Of a stretch of 64,000 bases of DNA, positions 28,379-36,347 are shown in pieces. Origin of the DNA: Candidatus Eremiobacterota bacterium (lineage in GTDB: Bacteria; Vulcanimicrobiota; CADAWZ01; Ess09-12). Location: the NCBI GenBank assembly GCA_031082125.1, contig JAVHLM010000005.1:1-64000 (forward strand), written 5' to 3'. Position 1 is the stretch's first letter. The number at the start of each line of letters is the position of its first letter. The position numbers and the translations under genes are program-made. The notes beneath the pieces were generated by a model, which was not told where the DNA came from, ran no database searches, and saw nothing but the letters and a program-made list of their open reading frames with translations.

Positions 28379-28438
28379 CAAAATTGGATTTCACTGTCGA
28401 AGATGCGTCAAAATTGGATTTCACTGTCGAAGATGCGT
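28379..28438. repeat. 30-bp tandem duplication of the IS right end
   Basis: Two exact 30-bp units (28379-28408 and 28409-28438) begin CAAAATTGG and end GATGCGT. The right IS copy has a single unit. Because the target duplication lies outside the second unit, the duplication belongs to the element as inserted or arose afterwards at its end. Confidence 0.9.
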
Positions 28439-28472
28439 TTGAGCAATTATAAAAATATAATAAAATCAAGCG

Positions 28473-29621
28473 TTGAAAATAGCCGTCCTTAACAAGACCC
28501 GCGGCGGGATAAGCGGTGGGTACCGCAAGTACCTCCTCTCTGTCATCCCGCGGCTTGCCCGTCATCCTGACGTAGAGGGGGTGCTGTGCACCTCACCACC
28601 GGGCCTAGATATTCACGAAAGCCTGGAGAGTCTGCCGAAGCTCCATTGCATCGACTGCCTTCCCTTCCAGGTTATGCGCCACAGGCCCGAGCCATCGCTT
28701 CGAAAAGCCCTCGATGACTTTTCCCCCGATGTCGTCTTTGTCCCCCTTGCCCGCTATATCCGATATAATAGGGTTCCCACCGTGGTGATGGTGCAGAACA
28801 CCTGGCCTCTCGTGTCGCGCCTTCACGACAGGCACCTCGGACAGAGCCTGGTGTATGCCGCAGAGCGTTTTGAGACAGGAGTGGCTGTGCAAAAGGCTGA
28901 CCATGTCATCGTCATCTCTGGATATGCCGGTGAGCTTATTCAAAAGAAGTGGCAGGTCCCTGAGGAGAAGCTTTCATTGATCTATTTCGGTGTTGAAGCT
29001 CATCCCGGAGGGAGCGAAAAGAAGCCCCTGGCCATCCCTCCTGAATGGAAAGGGAGGTTCCTTTTCACTGCCGGCTCTATTGCTCCTTTCAGGGGGCTCG
29101 ATGACATACTCGGGGTCTTTGCGGACAATGCTGCTGGTGATCTTTCCACTTTGAATCTTGTCATTGCCGGCGAAGCGCGCCGTGACATGGAAGGTTACCG
29201 GAAAAAACTCATGCAGTATGCTGAAACTCAGGGTATTTCCTCCCGGGTCCTGTGGGCAGGGAGGCTCACGAGCGATGAGATGGCCTGGTGTTATAAGAAT
29301 TGCCAATCCTTTCTGATGATGAGCCGCTTCGAGGCCTGCCCCAACATCGCCCTCGAGGCGATGGCCCACGGGTGCCTCATCATCTCCACGGAGAACCCCC
29401 CCATGCCGGAGTTTTTTCAGGATAACGCCCTTTATTATCCTGCGGGGGATACGGGGTGCCTCTCGGAGGTGCTGGAAAGAGCCCTCACGCTTGATGAAGA
29501 AGAGAGGACTGCCTTGGCGGATAAGGCGCAGCTCCGCTCAATGGAGTTTTCATGGGATGTCACTGCGGAAAAGACTGTCAAGATATTGAAAGAGGCGGCT
29601 TCAGGCAGGGAGCATAAATGA
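28473..29621 (+). CDS. Family 4 glycosyltransferase
   Basis: This 382-aa GT-B retaining glycosyltransferase has KIAVLNKTRGGISGGYRKYL at its N-terminus (glycine-rich acceptor loop) and FLFTAGSIAPFRGLDDIL, the start of the C-terminal domain. SRFEACPNIALEAMAHG is the conserved E-x7-E nucleotide-sugar site, near residue 288-297. The start is a TTG only 35 bases from the IS end with no good Shine-Dalgarno, so the IS insertion may have altered its expression. It is GC-rich, unlike the cluster to the left. Confidence 0.85.
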   Translation: MKIAVLNKTRGGISGGYRKYLLSVIPRLARHPDVEGVLCTSPPGLDIHESLESLPKLHCIDCLPFQVMRHRPEPSLRKALDDFSPDVVFVPLARYIRYNRVPTVVMVQNTWPLVSRLHDRHLGQSLVYAAERFETGVAVQKADHVIVISGYAGELIQKKWQVPEEKLSLIYFGVEAHPGGSEKKPLAIPPEWKGRFLFTAGSIAPFRGLDDILGVFADNAAGDLSTLNLVIAGEARRDMEGYRKKLMQYAETQGISSRVLWAGRLTSDEMAWCYKNCQSFLMMSRFEACPNIALEAMAHGCLIISTENPPMPEFFQDNALYYPAGDTGCLSEVLERALTLDEEERTALADKAQLRSMEFSWDVTAEKTVKILKEAASGREHK

Positions 29622-29700
29622 GGTGCTGTATCGCAGGAGAAGGATAATAGCAGGCTTTCATGAAATATCCAGAGTACCAGACGAACAGGGGTGGTGAGAG

Positions 29701-31146
29701 ATGCTCCGCACACTGAGAATTCTAAATTTCAAAGGATGGCAGGACACCGGCGCTCTCGAACTGGCGCCCCTCACCCTGCTTTTCGGTGTCAACAGCTCGG
29801 GAAAGTCGAGCATCGGGCAGTTCCTTATGATGCTCAAGCAGACGGCCGAGTCTGCTGACAGGAAAATGGTGCTTTCCCCGGGTGACAGGAAATCAGCGGT
29901 GCAGCCCGGCACATTCCAGCAGATGGTCTATCGCAGGGACCCTTCACAAAGAATTTCCTTTGAGTACCTCTGGGATCTCCCGGAAGGCCTTGCCATCAAG
30001 GACTCTTTTTCAGGGAAACAGCACCATGGAGACCGGCTTTCCTTCGAGGCATCAGTGGGCATCAACGAGCAGAAGCACTCATCGATCTTTGTGGAGCGTT
30101 TTCACTATAATCTTCAGCGTGATGACGGATCAAAAGTATTGGCAATAGGCATGGAGCGCCTTCCCTATTCCGATGATGGATATGAGGTGAAGGCCAGCGA
30201 ATATATCTTGCAGCCCAAAGAAGGGCGCTCCGGCAAAATGGGGCCGCCGGTCAGGTTCTACGGTTTTCCCGACGAAGTGGCGGCCTCCTTCCTCAATGCG
30301 GAATTCGTCCAGGAGCTTAACCTGCTTCAGGAAAAGCTCTTTCGTTCAATATTTTACCTCGGCCCCCTGAGGACCAGGGCGGAGCGCCTCTATACCTGGG
30401 CGGGGAATGAGCCTGAAGGAGTGGGCTTTAACGGGGAACATACCGTTTCGGCGATCCTTTCAGCGAAAAACCGCTGGATAGGGATTGGAAAGAACGGTCC
30501 GGAAAAGGCATTTGAGCAGGTCATTGCCGAGAAGCTCAAGGACATGGGCCTTATTAAGAGCTTCAAAGTTTCCTCCATATCGAAAAAGAGGCAGGAATAC
30601 GAGGTGAAGATAAGCACGGGAGGGGCTGGAGACACCGTCGAGCTTCCCGATGTGGGTTTCGGAATATCCCAGGTGCTTCCTGTGCTTGTGCAGTGCTTTT
30701 ATGCGCCCCGTGGCTCCATTATCATCATGGAGCAGCCGGAGCTCCATCTTCATCCTTCCGCCCAGTCTGCCCTGGCCGATGTGATGATTGAGGTGATAAG
30801 CTCCCGCGAAGATAAGGTTGAAAGGAATATTCAGCTCGTTATGGAGACACACTCCGAGCATTTTCTCAGGCGTCTCCAGAGAAGAGTCGCTGAAGGCACG
30901 GTGGAGAGCGGGAAAGTCCGGGCATATTTCGCTGATGTATCAGGAGCCCCACCGCATCTTGATCCGCTCAGGATTGATGAATTCGGTACCATTCTCAACT
31001 GGCCGGAGCATTTCTTCGGTGATGAGATGGGGGATGTCGCAGAGCAGGCCAGGGCCGCCAATCCTCGAAGCGACAGACAGCAAGTGGTGGGGATGGAAAG
31101 ATGCGCTCTCCTCGGCGGGAATCACGGTGAAATTCCTCTGCCGTGA
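29701..31146 (+). CDS. AAA/RecF-like ATPase with DUF3696 C-terminus
   Basis: This 481-aa ABC-type ATPase of the AAA_15/DUF3696 group shows LRILNFKGWQDTG, Walker A GVNSSGKSSI (near 28), signature-like DVGFGISQVLPVLV and Walker B IIIMEQPELHLHP. METHSEHFLRRLQRR contains the switch His. The C-terminal PEHFFGDEMGD is the DUF3696 part. The last 30 residues (from about 31070) use poor codons while another frame looks coding, so the true end may lie earlier or be shifted. GGTGGTGAGAG precedes the ATG. It likely forms a cassette with the next ATPase and the DUF4276 protein. Confidence 0.82.
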   Translation: MLRTLRILNFKGWQDTGALELAPLTLLFGVNSSGKSSIGQFLMMLKQTAESADRKMVLSPGDRKSAVQPGTFQQMVYRRDPSQRISFEYLWDLPEGLAIKDSFSGKQHHGDRLSFEASVGINEQKHSSIFVERFHYNLQRDDGSKVLAIGMERLPYSDDGYEVKASEYILQPKEGRSGKMGPPVRFYGFPDEVAASFLNAEFVQELNLLQEKLFRSIFYLGPLRTRAERLYTWAGNEPEGVGFNGEHTVSAILSAKNRWIGIGKNGPEKAFEQVIAEKLKDMGLIKSFKVSSISKKRQEYEVKISTGGAGDTVELPDVGFGISQVLPVLVQCFYAPRGSIIIMEQPELHLHPSAQSALADVMIEVISSREDKVERNIQLVMETHSEHFLRRLQRRVAEGTVESGKVRAYFADVSGAPPHLDPLRIDEFGTILNWPEHFFGDEMGDVAEQARAANPRSDRQQVVGMERCALLGGNHGEIPLP

Positions 31147-31219
31147 CTATGTTGAAGCTGTATACAATGTGAAATTTGGAGACGAGTGGGCAAGAGGAAA
31201 CCGCCATAGGAAAACGTAA
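31022..31219 (+). CDS. Candidate small overlapping ORF (65 aa)
   Basis: In the +1 frame overlapping the end of the DUF3696 gene, an ORF (ATG at 31022 or 31034) reads PPILEATDSKWWGWKDAL, then FLCRDYVEAVYNVKFGDEWA. Its codons favour C/G third positions like true genes here and it extends 73 bases past the upstream stop. It is either a separate small protein or the real C-terminus of the ATPase after a frameshift. I do not recognise the family. Confidence 0.4.
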   Translation: MRWGMSQSRPGPPILEATDSKWWGWKDALSSAGITVKFLCRDYVEAVYNVKFGDEWARGNRHRKT

Positions 31220-31275
31220 TATTGAAGCTGGAAACGCGCTTAAGGCTGATAATAAGAAGGAGGAGGTGAAAAGCT

Positions 31276-32478
31276 CTGGCGCTCATTGAGGGATTCAGGA
31301 TAGAGAATTTCCGCGTGCTTAAGAAAATCACGATGGGGAGGCTTGATGAGCACTCACATGAGCCGCCTCTTACCCCCTTTCTTGCGGTGATAGGGAAGAA
31401 CGGCACGGGGAAAAGCACGCTTTTCGATACCTTCGGATTTCTCTCAGACTCGCTTGCCTCAGGAGTCGAGGAAGCCTGCAGCCTTCGCAGCAGGGGCGGC
31501 TTTGAGCGCCTTGTATCTTCAGGAGTAGAAGGCTCTATAAGGTTCGAGCTCTGCTACCGGGAAACTCCCGAGAGCCAGCCGATTACTTATGAGCTGTCAA
31601 TTGCAGCCGACGAAAAAGACAGGCCTTACGTCCTGGAGGAGTGCCTCAGGCAGAGCGGCAACAACTCATCCAGCACCTTTTTCTCGCTGAATGAAGGGAA
31701 GGGTTTCGCCTGGACCGGCGAGGAGGTTTTTGCCGGCGAGAAGGTGGAGGTGAGTCTTACCGACAAAAGCCAGCTTGGTATAGCGGTTTACGGGGTAATC
31801 AAGGATCATCCCCGCATCTCCCGCTTCAGAGATTTCCTTAAAGGCTGGTACCTGAGCTATTTTATCCCCGATGCCGCGAAGGGTCTTCCCAAGGCAGGCC
31901 CGCAGAGGCGTCTTAACGCCCGCGGCGATAACCTGGGAAATGTAGTGCAGTATATGGAAAAAGAACACAAAGAAAGGTTTGGAGATCTGCTGCACCGTGT
32001 TGCAGGTAAGATACCGGGCGTTGATTCCATCAAGACAAAGCGCTCCGATGACGGAAGGCTTCTGCTGTGCTTTAATGAGAAAGGCTTCAAGGATCCCTTC
32101 TACGCGAACCAGATGTCTGACGGAACGCTCAAGCTCCTTGCCTACATGCTCATGCTCGAAGATCCCCAGCCCCCTCCCTTCATAGGCATCGAGGAGCCCG
32201 AGAACGGACTTTATCACAAGCTTCTCGAGGTGCTCGCGGCGGAGTTCAGGGCCCATACCACGGGGAAAAACAACCCTCCCCAGATTCTTGTCACCACCCA
32301 TCAGCCCTATTTCATCAATGCGCTCAGGCCTGAAGAGACATGGATACTGGAAAAGGGCCTCGATGGCTTTGCCCGGATAAAAAGGGCTGCCGATGACCCC
32401 CTGGTATGCAGCCTCGTGAGCGAGGGCCTGCCTCTTGGAGGGCTTTGGTACTCGGACTATTTCGACGCGAGGGCCTGA
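31276..32478 (+). CDS. RecF/OLD-like AAA ATPase
   Basis: This is an about 400-aa SMC/RecF-like ATPase. ALIEGFRIENFRVLKKI is the typical first strand, Walker A is GKNGTGKSTL, signature-like QMSDGTLKLLAYML and Walker B FIGIEEPENGLYH follow, and TTHQPYFINAL holds the switch His. The conserved N-terminus lies before the first GTG (31315). The only start with a good Shine-Dalgarno (AGGAGGTGA at 31261-31269) is a CTG at 31276, so a rare CTG start is proposed. It overlaps the DUF4276 gene by ATGA. The pair suggests a nuclease or defence complex. Confidence 0.8.
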   Translation: MALIEGFRIENFRVLKKITMGRLDEHSHEPPLTPFLAVIGKNGTGKSTLFDTFGFLSDSLASGVEEACSLRSRGGFERLVSSGVEGSIRFELCYRETPESQPITYELSIAADEKDRPYVLEECLRQSGNNSSSTFFSLNEGKGFAWTGEEVFAGEKVEVSLTDKSQLGIAVYGVIKDHPRISRFRDFLKGWYLSYFIPDAAKGLPKAGPQRRLNARGDNLGNVVQYMEKEHKERFGDLLHRVAGKIPGVDSIKTKRSDDGRLLLCFNEKGFKDPFYANQMSDGTLKLLAYMLMLEDPQPPPFIGIEEPENGLYHKLLEVLAAEFRAHTTGKNNPPQILVTTHQPYFINALRPEETWILEKGLDGFARIKRAADDPLVCSLVSEGLPLGGLWYSDYFDARA

Positions 32479-33137
32479 TGCATTTCGAAGTGCTCGTCGA
32501 AGACCGGTCAGGGGCCATCGCCCTTGAGGCGCTTCTTAAGAAGATCCTCACTCCGGAAGCAACAGGCCATACCTATACCATCCACTCGTATAAGGGGCTT
32601 GGAAGCATTCCGCGAAACCTCCGCCACGGCTCAGATCCCAGAAAGCGAATACTTCTCAGTCGCCTCCCCGGTATTCTGAGGGGCTATGGAAAAAGCTTAT
32701 CAACATACAATGCAGTTGTGGTTGTCGTGGTTGATCTCGATCAGAGGGACTGCAGGGCATTCAAGAGGGAGCTCGTCGCGCTCCTTGACGAGTGTGTGCC
32801 CAGGCCCGATACCCTCTTCAGGTTTGCCATAGAAGAAATTGAGGCATGGTATCTTGGTGATCCCGATGCGGTAAAGGAAGCCTATCCTGATGCCAGGCTG
32901 AATGCCATAGAGGGCTGCATGCCGGATGCAGTGGAAAATACATGGGAGAGGCTTGCAGATGCGCTCTATCCAGGAGGCTCCAGTGCCCTCAAAAGAGAAG
33001 GATACCCCCGCATAGGTGAAATGAAGTGCGAATGGGCAAGGAACATCGCGCCCCATGTTGATCTGGAGCGGAACAGATCTCACAGTCTGAAGGTTTTTAT
33101 GAACGGGGTCTTGAGAAAGGCGGGGATTGTTCAATAA
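32478..33137 (+). CDS. DUF4276 family protein (TOPRIM-like)
   Basis: This 219-aa protein starts at the ATG that overlaps the ATPase stop. HFEVLVEDRSGAIALEALL is the N-terminal acidic strand (Glu near 7) and VVVVVVDLDQRDC (near 75) has the second Asp-x-Asp site. Both are expected of the TOPRIM-like DUF4276 fold. EEIEAWYLGDPDAV is a further family hallmark. DUF4276 genes are commonly paired with RecF-like ATPases. I infer that the pair forms an ATPase-nuclease system, perhaps anti-phage. Confidence 0.78.
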   Translation: MHFEVLVEDRSGAIALEALLKKILTPEATGHTYTIHSYKGLGSIPRNLRHGSDPRKRILLSRLPGILRGYGKSLSTYNAVVVVVVDLDQRDCRAFKRELVALLDECVPRPDTLFRFAIEEIEAWYLGDPDAVKEAYPDARLNAIEGCMPDAVENTWERLADALYPGGSSALKREGYPRIGEMKCEWARNIAPHVDLERNRSHSLKVFMNGVLRKAGIVQ

Positions 33138-33201
33138 TCTGCGCCGGTGATACGTTCATACCTCAGTTGCATAAGACAAGCTCTTGTGGAAGGAGTGTTC
33201 C

Positions 33202-35103
33202 ATGTGCGGGATAGCGGGATTTCTCGGGGGCTTTGAGCCCTCGCTCCTTGAGAGAATGAGCGCCCGTATCGCCCACCGGGGGCCTGATGACTGCGGCGAG
33301 CTTTATGACAGGGAGGCAGGACTCGGGTTTGCCCACAGGCGCCTCTCAATTATTGATCTTTCCCCTGCAGGGCACCAGCCCATGGAGAGCACTGACGGGA
33401 AGGCCGTCATCATCTATAATGGCGAGCTCTATAATTACCGGGAGCTTCGCACGGAGCTTCTTACAGGAGGGTATCCCTTCAGAAGCCACTCCGATACCGA
33501 AGTGCTTCTTGCCCTTTATCTCCGTGATGGCGAGGATATGCTCAAAAAGCTCAATGGCATATTTGCCTTTGCCCTCTGGGACCGTGAAAAAAAGCGGCTT
33601 TTCCTCGCCCGTGACGGGGTGGGTGTTAAACCCCTCTATTATGCCGAGACAGAGTTGGGCTTTCTCTTCGCAAGTGAGATAAAGGCCCTTCTTGCCGAGC
33701 CCTCGCTTTCACGCGCTCTCGACTATGAAGCCCTCATCTCTTACCTCACCTACCTCTGGTGCCCGGCGCCCAGGACTCTTCTTGCTGCGGTGAAAAAGCT
33801 TGAGCCCGGCCATGGGCTTCTGGTGAAAGAGGGGAAAGTCGAGAAGAAGTGGCAGTTTTATGACCTGCCCTATCAGCAAAGGGTGAAGCCTCTTGATGAG
33901 GCTTCCGCTGTGCAAAAATGCAGGGAGCTTGTTTCGCAGGCAGTGGAGCGGCAGCTCGTCTCCGATGTGCCTGTAGGCGCTTTCCTGTCAGGCGGTCTTG
34001 ACTCAAGCGCCGTCGTGGCCATGGCGAGGCGCTTCATCAGGGATAAGCCCATTCAGTGCTTTACCATCGCCTGTAATGAAGGCGAGATGGAGAAGGAGGG
34101 CTTTGCCGACGACCTTCCCTATGCAAAAAAAGTAGCCGGGGAGCTGGGAGTCAGCCTCAACGTAGTGAAAGTTGAAAGCTCTATGCTCTCGCGCCTTGAA
34201 GAAATGATCTGGCACCTCGACGAGCCCCAGGCGGACCCTGCGGCGCTCCATGTTCTCTTTATCAGCGAGCTTGCGAGACAGCATGGCATCAAGGTGGTCC
34301 TCTCCGGTGCGGGAGGCGATGACATCTTCACGGGATACCGCCGCCACTTTGCCCTGATGCAGGAGCGTTACTGGAGGAGGCTTCCTTCCGCCTTAAGGTA
34401 TGGCCTCCGTGCCCTTCCCGGGGCCCTTCCTCTCCGCGGCCCTCTCAAGCGCCGCTGCATAAAGGCTCTCGAGTATGCCCATCTTGATGATGATGAGCGC
34501 CTCGTGAGCTACTTCTACTGGACTGCTCCCTCTGTAGCTTCCCGTATCCTGAGTGCCGACGTGAGGAATTCCCTTGGAAGGGTTGACCCCTCGGAGCCGC
34601 TTCTTGCAAGCCTGGCAGCTCTTCCTCCAGGCATTGCGCCTCTCAACAGGATGCTCTATCTCGAGGGGAAGCACTTTCTTGCCGATCACAACCTGAACTA
34701 TACCGACAAGATGAGCATGGCTTCAGGCGTTGAAGTGCGGGTGCCGCTACTGGACCCTGAGCTTGTTTCTTTTGCCGCCTCGCTCCCTGTGCGTTTCAAG
34801 CAGCACGGAAGGACAGGGAAGTGGATTTTTAAAAAGGCTATGGAAGGTGTCCTTCCCCCTGAAGTCATCTACCGTCCCAAGTCAGGCTTTTTCGCCCCTG
34901 TGCGCCTCTGGATGAAGGAGGGCCTCTCCTTTTATATTGACGGGTATCTCTCAGAGAGCTCACTTCAGAAAAGGGATCTCTTTGATTATACTGGTGTATC
35001 CAGGCTTCTTAAAGAGACAAGGGAGGGGCGCATTGACGGAGCCTATACTATCTTCTCGCTGATATGCATAGAATTATGGTGCCGTCTCTTTCTGGACCGG
35101 TGA
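33202..35103 (+). CDS. asnB: Asparagine synthase (glutamine-hydrolysing)
   Basis: This 633-aa enzyme makes asparagine or amidates a related acid using glutamine. The start is fixed by MCGIAGFLGG, because Cys2 is the catalytic nucleophile of the N-terminal glutaminase domain (1-210). The synthase PP-loop is FLSGGLDSSAVVAM (near 262). LDEPQADPAALH and SGAGGDDIFTGYRR are conserved. AsnB paralogues are common in glycan loci, where they may amidate uronic acids. The flanking glycosyltransferase fits, but an ordinary metabolic role is also possible. Confidence 0.9.
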   Translation: MCGIAGFLGGFEPSLLERMSARIAHRGPDDCGELYDREAGLGFAHRRLSIIDLSPAGHQPMESTDGKAVIIYNGELYNYRELRTELLTGGYPFRSHSDTEVLLALYLRDGEDMLKKLNGIFAFALWDREKKRLFLARDGVGVKPLYYAETELGFLFASEIKALLAEPSLSRALDYEALISYLTYLWCPAPRTLLAAVKKLEPGHGLLVKEGKVEKKWQFYDLPYQQRVKPLDEASAVQKCRELVSQAVERQLVSDVPVGAFLSGGLDSSAVVAMARRFIRDKPIQCFTIACNEGEMEKEGFADDLPYAKKVAGELGVSLNVVKVESSMLSRLEEMIWHLDEPQADPAALHVLFISELARQHGIKVVLSGAGGDDIFTGYRRHFALMQERYWRRLPSALRYGLRALPGALPLRGPLKRRCIKALEYAHLDDDERLVSYFYWTAPSVASRILSADVRNSLGRVDPSEPLLASLAALPPGIAPLNRMLYLEGKHFLADHNLNYTDKMSMASGVEVRVPLLDPELVSFAASLPVRFKQHGRTGKWIFKKAMEGVLPPEVIYRPKSGFFAPVRLWMKEGLSFYIDGYLSESSLQKRDLFDYTGVSRLLKETREGRIDGAYTIFSLICIELWCRLFLDR

Positions 35104-35142
35104 ATCACCAGAGTGAAGCGCTTTGATTCGACGTAGATGCGC

Positions 35143-35415
35143 TTAAAAAGACTCCAACAGGGAGATGATATCCTCCCGTGAGTACTTCTCCCCTATATGC
35201 GATCTCAGAATGGCAAAGCTCTTCGCCAGAATTTTCTTCACTTGAGACACGGGGATCTTTAATCTCTCAGAGATCTCGGAAAGTCTCAGCTCTTCAAAAA
35301 GGTAATATCTCAGAACTACAAGCTCGATAAAGTCGAGCCGGTCAAGTGTGGAGTTCACGCAGTCTATCAGCTCGGTGAGACTCAGTATGTGCGAAGGCTC
35401 TTTACTCATACTCAA
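35143..35415 (-). CDS. Small sigma-70 region 4-like HTH protein
   Basis: This 90-aa protein reads LDRLDFIELVVLRYYLFEE, then LRLSEISERLKIPVSQVKKI and LAKSFAILRSHIGE. This is the helix-turn-helix layout of sigma region 4 without region 2. It may act as a DNA-binding regulator or anti-sigma-like partner. It is divergent from the GNAT toxin-antitoxin-like operon, sharing the 35416-35553 gap, and may regulate it. Confidence 0.6.
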   Translation of the reverse strand: MSMSKEPSHILSLTELIDCVNSTLDRLDFIELVVLRYYLFEELRLSEISERLKIPVSQVKKILAKSFAILRSHIGEKYSREDIISLLESF

Positions 35416-35472
35416 AAGATATCGCTATCTCGTAATGTTGTCAATAGCAAAAGTGCTGTAATGGCGGGGATT

Positions 35473-35505
35473 CAGAGTTTTTCCTTTAAAAAGGGAAAAA
35501 CTCTG
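35473..35505. promoter_or_regulatory. Palindromic operator candidate
   Basis: CAGAGTTTTTCC and GGAAAAACTCTG form perfect 12-bp arms around a 9-bp centre. The right arm ends one base before the -10 TATAAT (35507-35512) and the centre covers the -35 position. Such placement is typical of an autoregulatory toxin-antitoxin operator. Confidence 0.6.
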
Positions 35506-35512
35506 ATATAAT
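35484..35512 (+). promoter_or_regulatory. Promoter of GNAT toxin-antitoxin-like operon
   Basis: A perfect TATAAT at 35507-35512 is preceded at 17 bp by CTTTAA (35484-35489), a weak -35. The start of transcription would be about 35519, giving a 35-base leader with a Shine-Dalgarno-like GGAAAGG before ATG 35554. Confidence 0.6.
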
Positions 35513-35553
35513 AAAGACAGAAAGAGAAGTCTGTGCCGGAAAGGTGAAATAGC

Positions 35554-35835
35554 ATGACCTTGGTAAAGAACAAAGGCAAGAAGGCGCTGAAAGCTCTGGA
35601 GTCTCTTAAGAAGAAGCTCGGGGCCAGGGATGATAGAGATGCCGAAGAGAAGCTTAGAAAACTTCTCGGGTGCCTTGCATCCCCCCCCTTCAGGTTTGAA
35701 GTGGAACTGGGGAAAGAAGAGTCAACCGCATTATTGAATAGGATGGAAGATGCCGGGCTCGATCCTGAACTTCAGGATTTTATGAAAAAGGCCGATGAAT
35801 ATGCCCAGAAGCACCCCATACGAAAGCCTCAATGA
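35554..35835 (+). CDS. Small basic/acidic helical protein, putative antitoxin
   Basis: This 93-aa protein has a lysine-rich N-terminus (KNKGKKALKALESLKKKLG) and an acidic C-terminal half (EVELGKEESTALLNRMEDAG). No named domain is recognised. It overlaps the GNAT gene by ATGA, and its promoter overlaps a long palindrome. That is the layout of type II antitoxins paired with GNAT toxins, although this is not the usual DUF1778 ribbon-helix-helix antitoxin. Confidence 0.55.
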   Translation: MTLVKNKGKKALKALESLKKKLGARDDRDAEEKLRKLLGCLASPPFRFEVELGKEESTALLNRMEDAGLDPELQDFMKKADEYAQKHPIRKPQ

Positions 35836-36274
35836 GTGTTTCATTTAACCTGGAAGAGCTGGAATTTGAACAAATATCTCCAGCCCGAGATCTTGGAGCT
35901 TTCAAGTGCGCAGAAACTTCAGACTCAAAGGAGATCGAGAGCTTCCTGAAAGAATATGCCCTTTTTTACCATAAGCAAGGATTGACAAGGGTCGCTCTTG
36001 CCCTTCATAAAGATATTATCGCCGGGTATTTCGCCTTGTCCATGGGAGGGATAAGCCTGTCGCATGAGAACAGAGAAGAGATCTTCGGTCCAGGGGTGAA
36101 AATAAGGATTCCGGCCTTGCTGCTGGCAAGAATGGGAGTTCACGAAGAATACCGAGGTAACGGCATCGGAAGGGCTATGATGATGCATGTCTATTCTATC
36201 GCGTATCGGCTCTCCGATATAGTAGGCTTTCGCTTTGTTTTCGTAGATTCCAAAGCGCAATCGGTCGATTTTTA
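35832..36274 (+). pseudogene. GNAT toxin-like acetyltransferase, 5' part (IS-interrupted)
   Basis: This is the N-terminal 147 codons of a TacT/AtaT-like GNAT protein. FKCAETSDSKEIESFLKEYA, LPALLLARMGV-like strand (IPALLLARMGVHEEY) and RGNGIGRAMM (acetyl-CoA loop) are present. The right IS copy inserted after VDFY. Removing the IS and one TTTTA copy joins it in frame with 38166-38262 to give 179 aa, with FYRKFGFVEN restored. Known relatives acetylate aminoacyl-tRNA; that function is inferred only. The interruption suggests an inactivated toxin. Read-through into the IS would add a short tail ending at 36320. Confidence 0.8.
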
Positions 36275-36347
36275 CGCATCTTCGACAGTCACTTTTTTGA
36301 AAGCCTTAGTTCATGCGTGATTGAGCGTTGAATATAATTCATTGCCA

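Larger units (their letters stand above)
26522..28437 (-). mobile_element. IS1634-like insertion sequence, left copy (1916 bp)
   Basis: The element is bounded by terminal inverted repeats CGCATCTTCGACAGT and ACTGTCGAAGATGCG. It is flanked by the direct repeat TTTGA (26517-26521 and 28438-28442), a 5-bp target duplication. It carries one transposase gene on the minus strand. The sequence matches the copy at 36275-38160 throughout by eye, except that the right end contains a 30-bp tandem duplication of the terminal segment (28379-28408 and 28409-28438). The target duplication abuts the outer repeat unit. Confidence 0.92.

Noticed and set aside
26568-28442. 624-codon plus-strand ORF across the left IS (also at 36321-38201)
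   Set aside because: It is antisense to a full, well-supported transposase and has no recognisable domain; it exists because the transposase codons leave that frame open.
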